Translations under genes and position numbers: made by a program
Shown here: piece after piece, positions 33,924 through 42,903 of the stretch
How the letters are laid out: each line of letters begins with the position of its first letter
How positions within the stretch are numbered: position 1 is the first letter of the stretch
Assembly: GCA_045110335.1 (NCBI GenBank)
Contig: JBGCGB010000040.1
Location: 1-54,097, forward strand
Length of the DNA: 54,097 nt
Source: CALBPI01 sp045110335
GTDB lineage: Bacteria > Pseudomonadota > Gammaproteobacteria > Steroidobacterales > Woeseiaceae
Direction: 5' to 3'
Notes under the pieces: model-generated
Databases searched by the model: none
The model's input: only the letters and a program-made list of their open reading frames with translations
What the model was told of the DNA's origin: nothing

Positions 33924-34073
33924 TCGGTATCCCTCTTAACCGGAAAGCAGAACGTAATGCGGCAATAAAGCATCCCAATGAAGGGATTGATCAATGGCAG
34001 CCTTTAACCAGCGTCTATGATAGCGCGATTGCCCATCGAGTTGGGTCATGCATTGCCTTAGCGCCGCGCATGC

Positions 34074-35213
34074 TTATTCCATCACGGCTTGCTTGGCAAT
34101 CAACGTAGATATCTCGTCGTCAGCCAGACCGAAACGGTTAAGCACGGCACGCGTATCGCTGCCTTCGCGACGAGGCGGGGTCACGGCTTCATGCTGGGTT
34201 CTGCTAAATCGCGGCGCTGGTGCCGGTTGCGTGACGCCGCCTATCTCGAGATAGGTTTGGCGTGCGTGGTTGTGGGGATGATGTGGCGCTTCTGCATGCG
34301 TCAGAACCGGCGTCACGCATGCGTTGCTACCTTCGAACAACTGCGCCCACTCATCCCGTGTCTTCTCAATGAAACGCGCATTCAACGCTTGGCGTTGCGC
34401 GGGCCACCGACCAACATCATGTTGTTGGCTAAACAAATCCGGATCAAGTTCAGCCAACCTGACAAACTCGGCAAAAAACTGCGGCTCCAATGAACCTAAC
34501 GACACGTGTTTGGCATCAGCAGTTTCGTAGACATCGTAAAAAGGGGCGCCACCATCGAGCAGATTGGATTGACGATCAGGACGCCACTGCCCTAGTGAAC
34601 CAAGCGTGTGGAATAAAGCCATCAAATTCGCGGAGCCGTCCGTGATCGCTGCATCAATCACTTGCCCTTTTCCGGAACGTTGAACCTCAAGTAGTGCGGC
34701 CAAAATCCCCATCACAAGAAAGTGACTGCCGCCGGCATAATCACCGATTAGATTTAACGGCACGGCCGGCTTATCTGGACCGCCGATTGCCGCCAGCGAA
34801 CCGGTCAAGGAAATGTAGTTGATATCGTGACCCGCCGATTGGCTCAATGGCCCGTCTTGCCCCCAGCCGGTAATACGCCCGTAAATCAATTTCGGATTGC
34901 GCGCCAAACAAACATCCGGGCCGATACCCAGTTTTTCAGCAACGCCCGGCCGGAAACCTTCAAACAACACATCGGATTGCTCAACCATCGTTAGCAGGGT
35001 TGCCACGCCTTCAGGCGTTTTAAGATTGATCGCGATGGACTGCTTGCCGCGCATAGCCACATCAGCCGCAGCCGGAATGGTGATACCGGTGGTGCCGGCG
35101 CTACGCTCTACAACAACGACTTCCGCGCCCATATCGGCCAGCAACATCCCTGCGTAAGGACCCGGGCCGATCCCGCGAATCTCCAAAACGCGAATACCTG
35201 CTAGCGGCCCCAT
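34074..35213 (-). CDS. CaiB/BaiF CoA-transferase family, alpha-methylacyl-CoA racemase type
   Basis: A 379-residue family III CoA-transferase-fold protein. The opening GIRVLEIRGIGPGPYAGMLLADMGAEVVVVER and GITGWGQDGPLSQSAGHDINY-type segment (quoted in parts: GRITGWGQDGPLS, AGHDINYISLTG) match alpha-methylacyl-CoA racemases, whose His/Asp pair lies in this region. Such enzymes epimerise 2-methyl-branched acyl-CoAs in the breakdown of branched or sterol side chains. It starts 25 bases after the molybdenum hydroxylase large subunit and is likely in its operon. True CoA-transferase activity remains possible. Confidence 0.82.
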   Translation of the reverse strand: MGPLAGIRVLEIRGIGPGPYAGMLLADMGAEVVVVERSAGTTGITIPAAADVAMRGKQSIAINLKTPEGVATLLTMVEQSDVLFEGFRPGVAEKLGIGPDVCLARNPKLIYGRITGWGQDGPLSQSAGHDINYISLTGSLAAIGGPDKPAVPLNLIGDYAGGSHFLVMGILAALLEVQRSGKGQVIDAAITDGSANLMALFHTLGSLGQWRPDRQSNLLDGGAPFYDVYETADAKHVSLGSLEPQFFAEFVRLAELDPDLFSQQHDVGRWPAQRQALNARFIEKTRDEWAQLFEGSNACVTPVLTHAEAPHHPHNHARQTYLEIGGVTQPAPAPRFSRTQHEAVTPPRREGSDTRAVLNRFGLADDEISTLIAKQAVME

Positions 35214-35238
35214 TACACGTTCTCCCGCGATACTTTCA

Positions 35239-37479
35239 TCATGCGAACTTCACATGCTTGTTGAAAGGCAATTCCCGAATTCGTTGACCGGTTGCTGCAA
35301 AAATAGCATTCGCCAACGCCGGCGCCGCGGGCGGCAAGCCTGGTTCGCCAATGCCTCGTATCTTCGCTTGCGCTTCCAGGATTTTGACCTCAATAGGCGG
35401 CGCTTGATGAATGCGCAGCGAGTCGTAGTTGTGAAAATTCGTTTGCTCAACATGGCCATCTTTGATGGTGATTTCACCGGTCATCGCAGCGGCCAACCCG
35501 AAGTTGATACCCGACTGCACCTGCGCTTCAACATTGCGCGGATCAAGCACGGTACCAACATCAACGGCGGCCCAAACATGCACGATCTTCAATCCTGCGC
35601 CTGTATCTTGAACCTCTATCACTTGCGCCGAAGGCACGCCGAATGACAGGACGAAAGCGATACCCAAACCATGGCCGGCTGGCAGTGGTCGCCCCCATCC
35701 TGACAGGTTGGCTACCGTCTCCAGAACTTGTCGGCTAGGCTCATCGCTGATGACTTCAAGCCTCGCATCCAATGGATCCTTTGATGCCGCATGGGCGAGT
35801 TCGTCAACAATGCTTTCAAGGAAAAAACCGTTCTGTGAAGCACCCACCGAACGCCATGAACTGACTGGCACCATTTCCGGTGGCTTATAGCCCGTCACGC
35901 GGAAATGAGGAATCTGATAAGGCTGGTCCCAAGCCGCCTGAACAATCGTCGAGTCCGAACCCATGGCAGGCACACCGATGCGACCCATCTGCGACTGCAG
36001 CACCGACGGCGACGACAACTGCAAATCCAGCGCGGATAGTGACCCGTCAGCAACCGCACCGCGGAAACGCGCCACCGCGGCGGGGCGATAAAAGTCATGC
36101 GTCATGTCTTCTTCGCGGGACCAGGTCACTTTGACCGGCGTGCCTTCCATTGCCTTCGCCGCATCAATCGCTATGCGAATAAAGTCCATTTCGGCTCGCC
36201 TGCCAAAGCCACCGCCAAGGTACGGCGTGTGGATATGCACATCGTCTTCGGCAAGCCCGGTCTTGGCGACCCCTTCTTTGCGCGCCTGTGTCGGTAGTTG
36301 ATTACCCGCCCAGATATCCAACCGGCCATTCTTCAGTAACGCGGTTGCATTCATGGGCTCCATCGTTGCGTGCGCCAGCATCGGCGCACGATACTCAGCC
36401 TCCAGCACGTCGGCTTCGACCAATGCATTTTCGACATCACCGTCATTGCGGAGTTGACTATCCTGATAGTCCGCTGTCATCGATGCGCTGATTTTCTCGA
36501 AGACCGCGGACGTCGTGACCGGATAATTTGCATCGGCCCAATCAAACGTAATCGCATTCGCGGCCTTGAAAGCGCGCCACGTATTGTCGGCCACCACAAC
36601 GACGCCATCATCCAGCGGGATGATCTTTTTGACACCGCGCATCGTCTCCGCTGTCGACGCATCGAAGCTGTTCATCAACGCACCGAGTGCCGGATTGCGC
36701 TTCACCGTCGCAAACAACATGCCTGGTAAGCGAACATCTACACCAAACTCGGCGGTACCGGTCGACTTCGCGACGAGATCAACACGCGGCAGGGACCGAC
36801 CGAGCAACTTCCATTCCGAAGCAGGCTTCAAGGCGGGTTCCGCCGGCGGTTCTATGGAAGCAGCAGCCTCTGCCAACGCCATGTAGGTCAGCGTCTGACC
36901 ATCCGGCGACACGACCGTGCCATTTTGCGTCTTCAGGGACGCCACATCGACGTTCATCGTCTTCGCCGCAGCCGCCAGCAACACTTGTCGCGCTGCTGCA
37001 CCTGCTGTTCGCATTTTGACGTAGGCATCCGGTGTACTCGACGAACCGCCGGTGATTTGCATGCCCAGAAACTTGGCCGGAACTCTTGTCACGGCGCGAG
37101 CGCGCTCGGCCCCTGCGCTCAAGTCTGTGGGCACATACGGCACCGCTTCTTCAAGAATCGCCGCGTTGTAATAGGCTTTCGATGCCGGCCCATGCTCGAT
37201 CGAAACAGCATCGAGCGTGACGTCCAGTTCTTCAGCGACCAGTGCGGCGAGCGTCGTATGCACACCCTGCCCCATTTCCGCCCGCGGCGTAATGATGGTG
37301 ATGCCGCTTTGATCGATTTTCACAAACGGCGTCAACGCAGCCTCGCCCGCTTTGAGGTCATCGGATAACGGATTGCCATACGGCTGTCGATATTTCCAAT
37401 AACCGAACACGACGCCCCCGGCGACCGACAGTGAGCCTACGACAAACGCACGCCGACTGAACGTCTTGAGCTTACCCAT
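35239..37479 (-). CDS. iorB: Xanthine-dehydrogenase-family molybdopterin subunit (isoquinoline 1-oxidoreductase beta-like), Tat-type signal
   Basis: A 746-residue large subunit of the IorB/aldehyde oxidase branch. The N-terminus has a twin-arginine motif and hydrophobic stretch (FSRRAFVVGSLSVAGGVVFG), so it is exported or membrane-anchored. Molybdenum-cofactor binding motifs follow: PRAEMGQGVHTTLAAL, TPYLGGGFGRRAE, and the end motif with the base Glu, GIGEPGLPPAAPALANA. It partners the small iron-sulfur subunit encoded just upstream, with an 8-bp overlap. It hydroxylates N-heterocycles or oxidises aldehydes; the natural substrate is not known. No FAD subunit is present, as is normal for the two-subunit IorAB type. 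Confidence 0.88.
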   Translation of the reverse strand: MGKLKTFSRRAFVVGSLSVAGGVVFGYWKYRQPYGNPLSDDLKAGEAALTPFVKIDQSGITIITPRAEMGQGVHTTLAALVAEELDVTLDAVSIEHGPASKAYYNAAILEEAVPYVPTDLSAGAERARAVTRVPAKFLGMQITGGSSSTPDAYVKMRTAGAAARQVLLAAAAKTMNVDVASLKTQNGTVVSPDGQTLTYMALAEAAASIEPPAEPALKPASEWKLLGRSLPRVDLVAKSTGTAEFGVDVRLPGMLFATVKRNPALGALMNSFDASTAETMRGVKKIIPLDDGVVVVADNTWRAFKAANAITFDWADANYPVTTSAVFEKISASMTADYQDSQLRNDGDVENALVEADVLEAEYRAPMLAHATMEPMNATALLKNGRLDIWAGNQLPTQARKEGVAKTGLAEDDVHIHTPYLGGGFGRRAEMDFIRIAIDAAKAMEGTPVKVTWSREEDMTHDFYRPAAVARFRGAVADGSLSALDLQLSSPSVLQSQMGRIGVPAMGSDSTIVQAAWDQPYQIPHFRVTGYKPPEMVPVSSWRSVGASQNGFFLESIVDELAHAASKDPLDARLEVISDEPSRQVLETVANLSGWGRPLPAGHGLGIAFVLSFGVPSAQVIEVQDTGAGLKIVHVWAAVDVGTVLDPRNVEAQVQSGINFGLAAAMTGEITIKDGHVEQTNFHNYDSLRIHQAPPIEVKILEAQAKIRGIGEPGLPPAAPALANAIFAATGQRIRELPFNKHVKFA

Positions 37480-37945
37480 CGGTCACCTCGTTCAATCGCT
37501 GACCTGCCGTTTTGATCGCTTCCCGAATTCTTGGGTAAGTGCCGCAGCGGCACAAATTACCGGACATCTGCGTATCAATCTCTGCATCACTGGGCATCGC
37601 ATTGGATGCTAACAGCGCGGCCGCCGACATGATCTGACCCGACTGGCAATAACCGCATTGGGCAACCTGATGCTCGATCCAGGCACGCTGCACTTCATGC
37701 AATGCATCTGGCGTACCCAAGCCCTCGACCGTTGTAACCGGGCCCGAAACCGCGCTGACCGGATACGAACATGAACGAACCGCCTGACCACTGATATGAA
37801 CCGTGCAAGCACCGCACATAGCGATCCCACAGCCAAACTTGGGGCCGGTAATGTTGAGCTCATCACGCAGGGCCCAAAGTAGCGGCATGTCAGGTTCGAC
37901 GTCGATCTCATGATCGATCCCGTTCACGTTTAGTTTCTGAGCCAT
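37472..37945 (-). CDS. iorA: [2Fe-2S] subunit of the molybdenum hydroxylase (IorA-like)
   Basis: A 157-residue protein holding two [2Fe-2S] clusters. The plant-type site is CGIAMCGACTVH with a later RSC, and the second site is QCGYCQSGQ ... CRCGTYPRI. The ATG at 37945 was chosen because GGAGG lies eight bases before it; a start two codons earlier has the site too close. It passes electrons from the molybdenum site to an acceptor, probably a membrane cytochrome. It overlaps the large-subunit gene by eight bases. Confidence 0.9.
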   Translation of the reverse strand: MAQKLNVNGIDHEIDVEPDMPLLWALRDELNITGPKFGCGIAMCGACTVHISGQAVRSCSYPVSAVSGPVTTVEGLGTPDALHEVQRAWIEHQVAQCGYCQSGQIMSAAALLASNAMPSDAEIDTQMSGNLCRCGTYPRIREAIKTAGQRLNEVTDG

Positions 37946-38105
37946 CTCCATTTCCTCCAGCCGATGGGTGGGGCGCACCCTATGGTAGCTATCTTAGAGA
38001 TGCGGCTACGGTTTGGATACCCGCGACCGGATTAATCCTGTTGATCACACGCTCGACAATCTCCGTGTCTGCAGGGGTGAAAGATGCAGCTGAATGCAAC
38101 CCTAA

Positions 38106-39614
38106 CTACTGCGCGTCCGCAGGTAACAGCTGGCGCGGGAAGTTTTGATAGCAAACAGGTTTCAGGAATCGACGTATCGCTAGCGTGCCTACAGACGTGG
38201 TCGATACATTCGTACTCGCCGGATAAGGCCCTCCGTGCATCATCGCAGCATCGACCTCGACGCCTGTCGGAAATCCATTCGCCAGCAAGCGACCGGCTTT
38301 CTGTTCCAAAATTGGCAAAAGCGTTGCCGCCAGCGCTGCATCGTCATCATCCATATGCAGCGTTGCAGTCAGTTGACCTTGCAACGCATCCGCCAAAGCC
38401 ACAAAACCGTCGGCGGATGCCACGCGCACCAAGATGCCAACCGGCCCAAACACTTCCTCGCGCAACGCCGCCGTAGCTGCCCAAAGCTCGGCCGAAACAT
38501 CCAACAGGTAAGGCGCGGCCTGGCGCGGCTGATCGTTGGCAACCACACGTTGTGTGACACCATCGATCGCCATCAACGATTGCGCGGCGGCATGGCAATG
38601 ACTGGCGATGTCGTCTGTCAACATGACTTGCGCATCGACCGACGACAGGGCGTTTACCGTCGCCTCACAAAGTCGATCAGCGTCTTCACCATCAACCACA
38701 AACATGACACCGGGCTTGGTACAGAACTGTCCGGCACCCATGGTTAGCGACTGCGCCCAGCCGCTGCCTATCGCTTCACTGCGAGCAGCCAGCGCCTGTG
38801 GCAACACGAACCCCGGATTGATTGAACCCAACTCACCGAAGAATGGAATCGGCTCATCGCGCGCCGCACAGAGATCAAGTAACAAGCGACCCGCTTTCAG
38901 CGAGCCGGTAAACCCAACCGCCTTGACCAATGGATGCTGCACCAGTGCCCGCGCGACGTCATGACCGGCGTCTTGTAAAAAAGAGAAGACTCCGGGCGGC
39001 ATCCCGCATTGCTCGGCTGCTGACGCGATGGCTCTCGCGACCAGTTCACCGGTACCAGGATGCGCTGGATGACCTTTGACAATGACTGGGCAACCAGCGG
39101 CAAGCGCTGACGCCGTATCACCGCCCGCGGTGGAGAACGCCAACGGAAAGTTGGACGCGCCAAACACGACAACAGGTCCAATCGGGCGCATCGTAAGTTT
39201 CAATTCCGGTCGAGGCAACGGCTCCCGGTCCGGCAATGCTTCTGTCGTTTGGCGATCAAGATACGCGCCATCCCGAAGCGCGGTTGCAAACAATTTGAGC
39301 TGGCCGGTTGTTCGACCCAATTCGCCTTGCAAACGCGCATCGGGCAAACCGCTTTCCTCGCCTGCGATCTGTGTGATGTCTGCGCGGCCGGCTTCGAGTC
39401 TTTGAGCGATTGCCTCTAGGAAATCTGCCCGCTTCGCACGGCTGCTCGCGGCGTATTGCGAGAAAGCGTTCGCCGCCTCGCGCGCCGCACGATCGACCAT
39501 CGTCGGCGTCGCACTGGAAAACACATGCGGCGAACCGGTCACCGGCTGTGACTCAAAAGCGCCGTCGCTATCGACCCATTGGCCCGCGATCAATTGTTGT
39601 CCATGTAACATCAT
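38106..39614 (-). CDS. Alpha-ketoglutarate semialdehyde dehydrogenase (hydroxyproline pathway)
   Basis: A 502-residue NADP-type aldehyde dehydrogenase. The active-site Cys is in GAGQFCTKPG, the Glu in FFGELGSINPG, and the cofactor region in FGASNFPLAFSTAGGD, all of which match the 2,5-dioxopentanoate (KGSA) dehydrogenase class. It makes the last step of trans-4-hydroxyproline breakdown, yielding 2-oxoglutarate. It is the final gene of the minus-strand unit and starts 24 bases after the dehydrogenase gene. AGAGGAAT precedes the ATG. Confidence 0.9.
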   Translation of the reverse strand: MMLHGQQLIAGQWVDSDGAFESQPVTGSPHVFSSATPTMVDRAAREAANAFSQYAASSRAKRADFLEAIAQRLEAGRADITQIAGEESGLPDARLQGELGRTTGQLKLFATALRDGAYLDRQTTEALPDREPLPRPELKLTMRPIGPVVVFGASNFPLAFSTAGGDTASALAAGCPVIVKGHPAHPGTGELVARAIASAAEQCGMPPGVFSFLQDAGHDVARALVQHPLVKAVGFTGSLKAGRLLLDLCAARDEPIPFFGELGSINPGFVLPQALAARSEAIGSGWAQSLTMGAGQFCTKPGVMFVVDGEDADRLCEATVNALSSVDAQVMLTDDIASHCHAAAQSLMAIDGVTQRVVANDQPRQAAPYLLDVSAELWAATAALREEVFGPVGILVRVASADGFVALADALQGQLTATLHMDDDDAALAATLLPILEQKAGRLLANGFPTGVEVDAAMMHGGPYPASTNVSTTSVGTLAIRRFLKPVCYQNFPRQLLPADAQ

Positions 39615-39638
39615 ATTCCTCTTAATTTTTTGATTCCG

Positions 39639-40892
39639 CTAGAACCTTGATGGTGAAAATCCCGTCATATCAAGATGAGGACTTTGCTCCTGCACGAGCT
39701 CGGCCACCAAACGACCGGTTGCCGGTGCCAAGGTTAAGCCCAGCATATTGTGCCCCGTTGCCAACAGGCCGTTGTTCAATCCAGGCACACGACCAATGAT
39801 CGGCAGACTATCCCATGTCATCGGCCGCCAGCCAAACCAGGTTTCGTGCTGTTGGTCGCCAACGGGTGTTCTTAGGTAAGGACGTGCGGCGGCCTGCAAC
39901 TGATCGATGCGGTATTCCGGAATGCTCGTATCAAAGCCTACAAACTCCATCATCGATCCCAAGCGATAGCCCTCATCAAACGGCGTGACACCGATGCCAT
40001 GTTCAAGAAACAACATCGGGTGCGTCGGACAGTTTTCCGGTCGGCTCATCGTCACCGAATACCCTTTGCCGGGTTCAACCGGCAACCGGGCACCCACCAC
40101 TTCGGCGAGCTCGGATGACCAGGCACCTGTCGCGAACACGTAATGATCCGCGACGAATTCACCTTGTGTGGTCCACGCGCTGGTCACTTTCCCATTCGCA
40201 CGATCAATCCCCTCAAGTCGACAGTGTTCCACCATCTTAACGCCGCGTGACATCAACTGGTCGCGCCATTCAATGATTAACTTATCGGGCCGCAATGAAC
40301 CGTCCTCTTCATAGAGAAAAGCACCCGCCAAGTTGTCCTTGAGTGACGAGTCGAATGCAGATAGCTCGTTTCCTTCAATGCGCCGCGCGGCTTCATCGTA
40401 TTCCGCCGTCAATAGTCGATCCGTTTTTGCGTATCGCGCCAAACCTTTTTCCGTCTCAAAGACATAGAGCAAACCGTTTTCTTTCCACTCGGCATCAAGA
40501 CCACCGGTAGCAAACAATTGTCGGTACTCAGCCAGCGAGGACTCGAGCAGAGGCAATAGCGCGTGCCCGGCCCGGAGCATGCGGCGATGCGTGCAACGGC
40601 GAGCGAATTGCGCGAACCATTGATACAACGCGAAACGAGACTGCAACTTCACGCGGAAAGTTGCCTTTGGATTGAACAAAGACGCTAAGCCGCTGCGCAG
40701 GGTTTCCGGCGTGTTCAACGGCAAAATATGACTCGGACAAACAAACCCGCAGTTCGCAAACGAACACGCGCCGCCAATGTCAGCGCGGTCAATAATGGTC
40801 ACCTGATAACCGGCGTCGGTCAGATAGTGCGCCGTCGCCAATCCGATGATGCCACCACCCGTGATCAAGACCGATTCGGATCGCGTCGACAT
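39639..40892 (-). CDS. FAD-dependent cis-4-hydroxy-D-proline dehydrogenase (DAO family)
   Basis: A 417-residue D-amino-acid dehydrogenase-type flavoprotein. It opens with VLITGGGIIGLATAHYL (GxGxxG) and IIDRADIGGACS, and ends with a second nucleotide-contact segment GLLATGHNMLGLTLAPATG. The placement between the epimerase and the KGSA dehydrogenase identifies the likely substrate as cis-4-hydroxy-D-proline, which it would oxidise to 1-pyrroline-4-hydroxy-2-carboxylate. It begins three bases after the epimerase stop. The single-subunit DAO type differs from the multi-subunit LhpBEF type of some pseudomonads. Confidence 0.85.
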   Translation of the reverse strand: MSTRSESVLITGGGIIGLATAHYLTDAGYQVTIIDRADIGGACSFANCGFVCPSHILPLNTPETLRSGLASLFNPKATFRVKLQSRFALYQWFAQFARRCTHRRMLRAGHALLPLLESSLAEYRQLFATGGLDAEWKENGLLYVFETEKGLARYAKTDRLLTAEYDEAARRIEGNELSAFDSSLKDNLAGAFLYEEDGSLRPDKLIIEWRDQLMSRGVKMVEHCRLEGIDRANGKVTSAWTTQGEFVADHYVFATGAWSSELAEVVGARLPVEPGKGYSVTMSRPENCPTHPMLFLEHGIGVTPFDEGYRLGSMMEFVGFDTSIPEYRIDQLQAAARPYLRTPVGDQQHETWFGWRPMTWDSLPIIGRVPGLNNGLLATGHNMLGLTLAPATGRLVAELVQEQSPHLDMTGFSPSRF

Positions 40893-40895
40893 TAA

Positions 40896-41831
40896 CTAGG
40901 CAATCCCGTTGATAAACGGATCGCCAGATTGACTGACGATGGTGGTCTCACCACAGATAAAACCACGGCCTGTGATGCTCGGTATCAAACGGTCTTGTTC
41001 GTCGCGCCGATAGGACGCGACGAACCGACTTCCGATGACACTTTCCTGGACCCAGTCCTGCCCGGGCTCCAACAAACCCTCATCGGCAAGACAAGCCAGC
41101 TTCGCGCTGGTGCCGGTGCCGCACGGTGATCGGTCGTAGGCACCGCCCGGACACAACACAAAGTTTCGACTGTCGGCTTGCGCACTATGCGGCGGACCGA
41201 AAAACTCAACATGATCGATCAGCTGCCCATCGGCGCCGTGTATTCCTTGATCAGCAAGCGCACGTTGAATCTGTAACGCGGATCGCGTCAGTTGCGACTC
41301 GTTATCGAGAATGATGTCGCAAGGCGTATCTTGCGTCAGAAAAAACCAGTTGCCACCCCACGCGATATCACCGGTCACCCGACCCACATCAGGTACATCC
41401 AACGTTACCGCCCGCCGATAACGATAGCTGGGCACGTTCTCGACCGTGACCTGCTGATCGGTTTGGATATCAGCGGTAACAATACCGACCGGCGTTTCGA
41501 TATTGATGGCGCCGCGTTCAATGCGACCCAGATAAGCAAGCGTCACGGCCACACCGATTGTCCCGTGACCACACATGCCAAGAAATCCTTTGTTGTTGAA
41601 GAAAATCACGGCGGCATCGCACTCGGGCGATTCGGGCTCGCACAGCAGCGCGCCGACCATCGCATCGGTGCCGCGCGGTTCAAGAATCAAGCGACGACGA
41701 ATCGCATCATGATCGCGCGCGAAGCGTCGCATACGCTCGGCCAGAGAACCGGTACCCAGATCGGGACCGCCCTCGATCACGACGCGGGTCGGTTCGCCTT
41801 CCGTATGCGAGTCAATCACGCGAAGCGGCAT
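40896..41831 (-). CDS. 4-hydroxyproline 2-epimerase
   Basis: A 311-residue proline-racemase-family protein. Both catalytic cysteines are present, in FLGMCGHGTIG and DRSPCGTGTSA. The dehydratase relatives (trans-3-hydroxyproline) replace one with Thr or Ser, so this is an epimerase. It turns trans-4-hydroxy-L-proline into the cis-D form, the pathway entry. The ATG at 41831 (MPLRVIDSHTEGEPTR) matches the family start; an earlier in-frame start would run into the lyase gene. It follows that lyase gene by two bases. Confidence 0.92.
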   Translation of the reverse strand: MPLRVIDSHTEGEPTRVVIEGGPDLGTGSLAERMRRFARDHDAIRRRLILEPRGTDAMVGALLCEPESPECDAAVIFFNNKGFLGMCGHGTIGVAVTLAYLGRIERGAINIETPVGIVTADIQTDQQVTVENVPSYRYRRAVTLDVPDVGRVTGDIAWGGNWFFLTQDTPCDIILDNESQLTRSALQIQRALADQGIHGADGQLIDHVEFFGPPHSAQADSRNFVLCPGGAYDRSPCGTGTSAKLACLADEGLLEPGQDWVQESVIGSRFVASYRRDEQDRLIPSITGRGFICGETTIVSQSGDPFINGIA

Positions 41832-41833
41832 GA

Positions 41834-42781
41834 TCAGTCCCGAGCACCCGGCCATCGCGACCACCATTCGCGAAACTGCCGCCATGCCTGTTCGACAAAT
41901 GCCCGTTGCGCGCTCGATAACTTGTCAGTCGCATTGATCTGATGTTCGTAGGCCGTGTGGCCTTCCAATACCATCAAGTGTTTGTAGTACAAGACGAGAT
42001 CAGGCCCTTCATCAAACTTGGCCAGCACCGCTAGAGCTTCGTCGAGCTCGACGGCCAACTGTCGCGCGTGCGGATCACCGCTTGCTCCTGATTCGCATAA
42101 TGCGACAAGCCGCAACACCGCTTCGGGTAACGCATTGCCGACACCGGTAATCGCGCCACCGGCACCACAGTTGACGTAACCATGGACAACTTGCGTATCC
42201 ACGCCGACCATTAGCGTGAGTTTGTCATCACCACTCGTGATGTGCTCAGCCGCATAACTCAGGGAAGCAGCCCCGCCGAATTCTTTAAAGCCAATCAGAT
42301 TGTTGTGTTTTTCGCGCAGCTGAAAGAACAAGTCAGCCTTGGTTTCGAAACCATAGTAGGGGCTGTTGTAAATCACGGCTGGCAATTCAGGCGCTGCATC
42401 AAGCACGGCACTAAAGTGCGTTTGCTGCGCAGCCGGTGCACTGCCGCGAGACAACACCCGTGGAATGACCATCAGTCCGGATGCGCCAACCTGCTGGGCA
42501 TGGGACGCTAGCGCCTGCGCCTGGCGAGGGCTTTGGGCACCAGTACCAACGATGGTGGGCACGCCCGCCTCCACCAGTGCGGCAACACCGGCTTGGCGTT
42601 GTTCGTCCGACAACAATGGCCAGTCACCCATCGAGCCGCAATAGACGACGGCCCGCATGCCAGCCGCGATAAGACCAATCGCAGTCTCGACCAAAGCGTC
42701 AGTATTCGGTTGTCCGCGCTGATCGCAAGGCGTCATCAAGGCGGGAATACAGCCTGAAAATATCGGTTCTGGAAGACTCAT
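41834..42781 (-). CDS. 1-pyrroline-4-hydroxy-2-carboxylate deaminase (DapA/NAL family)
   Basis: A 315-residue TIM-barrel class I lyase. The Schiff-base Lys is in LIGFKEFGG, the conserved Tyr in VIYNSPYYGFE, and the phosphate/carboxylate loop in VYCGSMGDWPLL. Within a hydroxyproline cluster this family deaminates the pyrroline to 2-oxoglutarate semialdehyde. It is the first gene of the catabolic unit, transcribed from the shared intergenic region opposite the regulator. Confidence 0.88.
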   Translation of the reverse strand: MSLPEPIFSGCIPALMTPCDQRGQPNTDALVETAIGLIAAGMRAVVYCGSMGDWPLLSDEQRQAGVAALVEAGVPTIVGTGAQSPRQAQALASHAQQVGASGLMVIPRVLSRGSAPAAQQTHFSAVLDAAPELPAVIYNSPYYGFETKADLFFQLREKHNNLIGFKEFGGAASLSYAAEHITSGDDKLTLMVGVDTQVVHGYVNCGAGGAITGVGNALPEAVLRLVALCESGASGDPHARQLAVELDEALAVLAKFDEGPDLVLYYKHLMVLEGHTAYEHQINATDKLSSAQRAFVEQAWRQFREWWSRWPGARD

Positions 42782-42804
42782 CTCGCTAGCACCTATCTAA
42801 TTTA

Positions 42805-42894
42805 TGCAAAAATACTCTGAACACTAGTTGACATTGTACAGGGATAGAAACGCTTTTCTTTGCTACGATCTAATCGTCAACTTCAATTTTTGCA
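42805..42894. promoter_or_regulatory. Divergent control region with paired inverted repeats
   Basis: Between the lyase gene (start 42781) and the regulator (start 42904) two sets of inverted arms are seen. The outer pair TGCAAAAAT (42805-42813) / ATTTTTGCA (42886-42894) is perfect over 9 bp. The inner pair GTTGAC (42827-42832) / GTCAAC (42876-42881) is perfect over 6 bp. Such symmetric half-sites suit looping or dual regulation by the AraC-type protein. No clear -35/-10 set could be fixed. Confidence 0.5.
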
Positions 42895-42903
42895 CAAACT
42901 GAT

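Noticed and set aside
40896..41831. Trans-3-hydroxyproline dehydratase
   Set aside because: Both catalytic cysteines are present (GMCGHG and SPCGTG), which marks an epimerase, and the neighbouring genes belong to the 4-hydroxyproline route.
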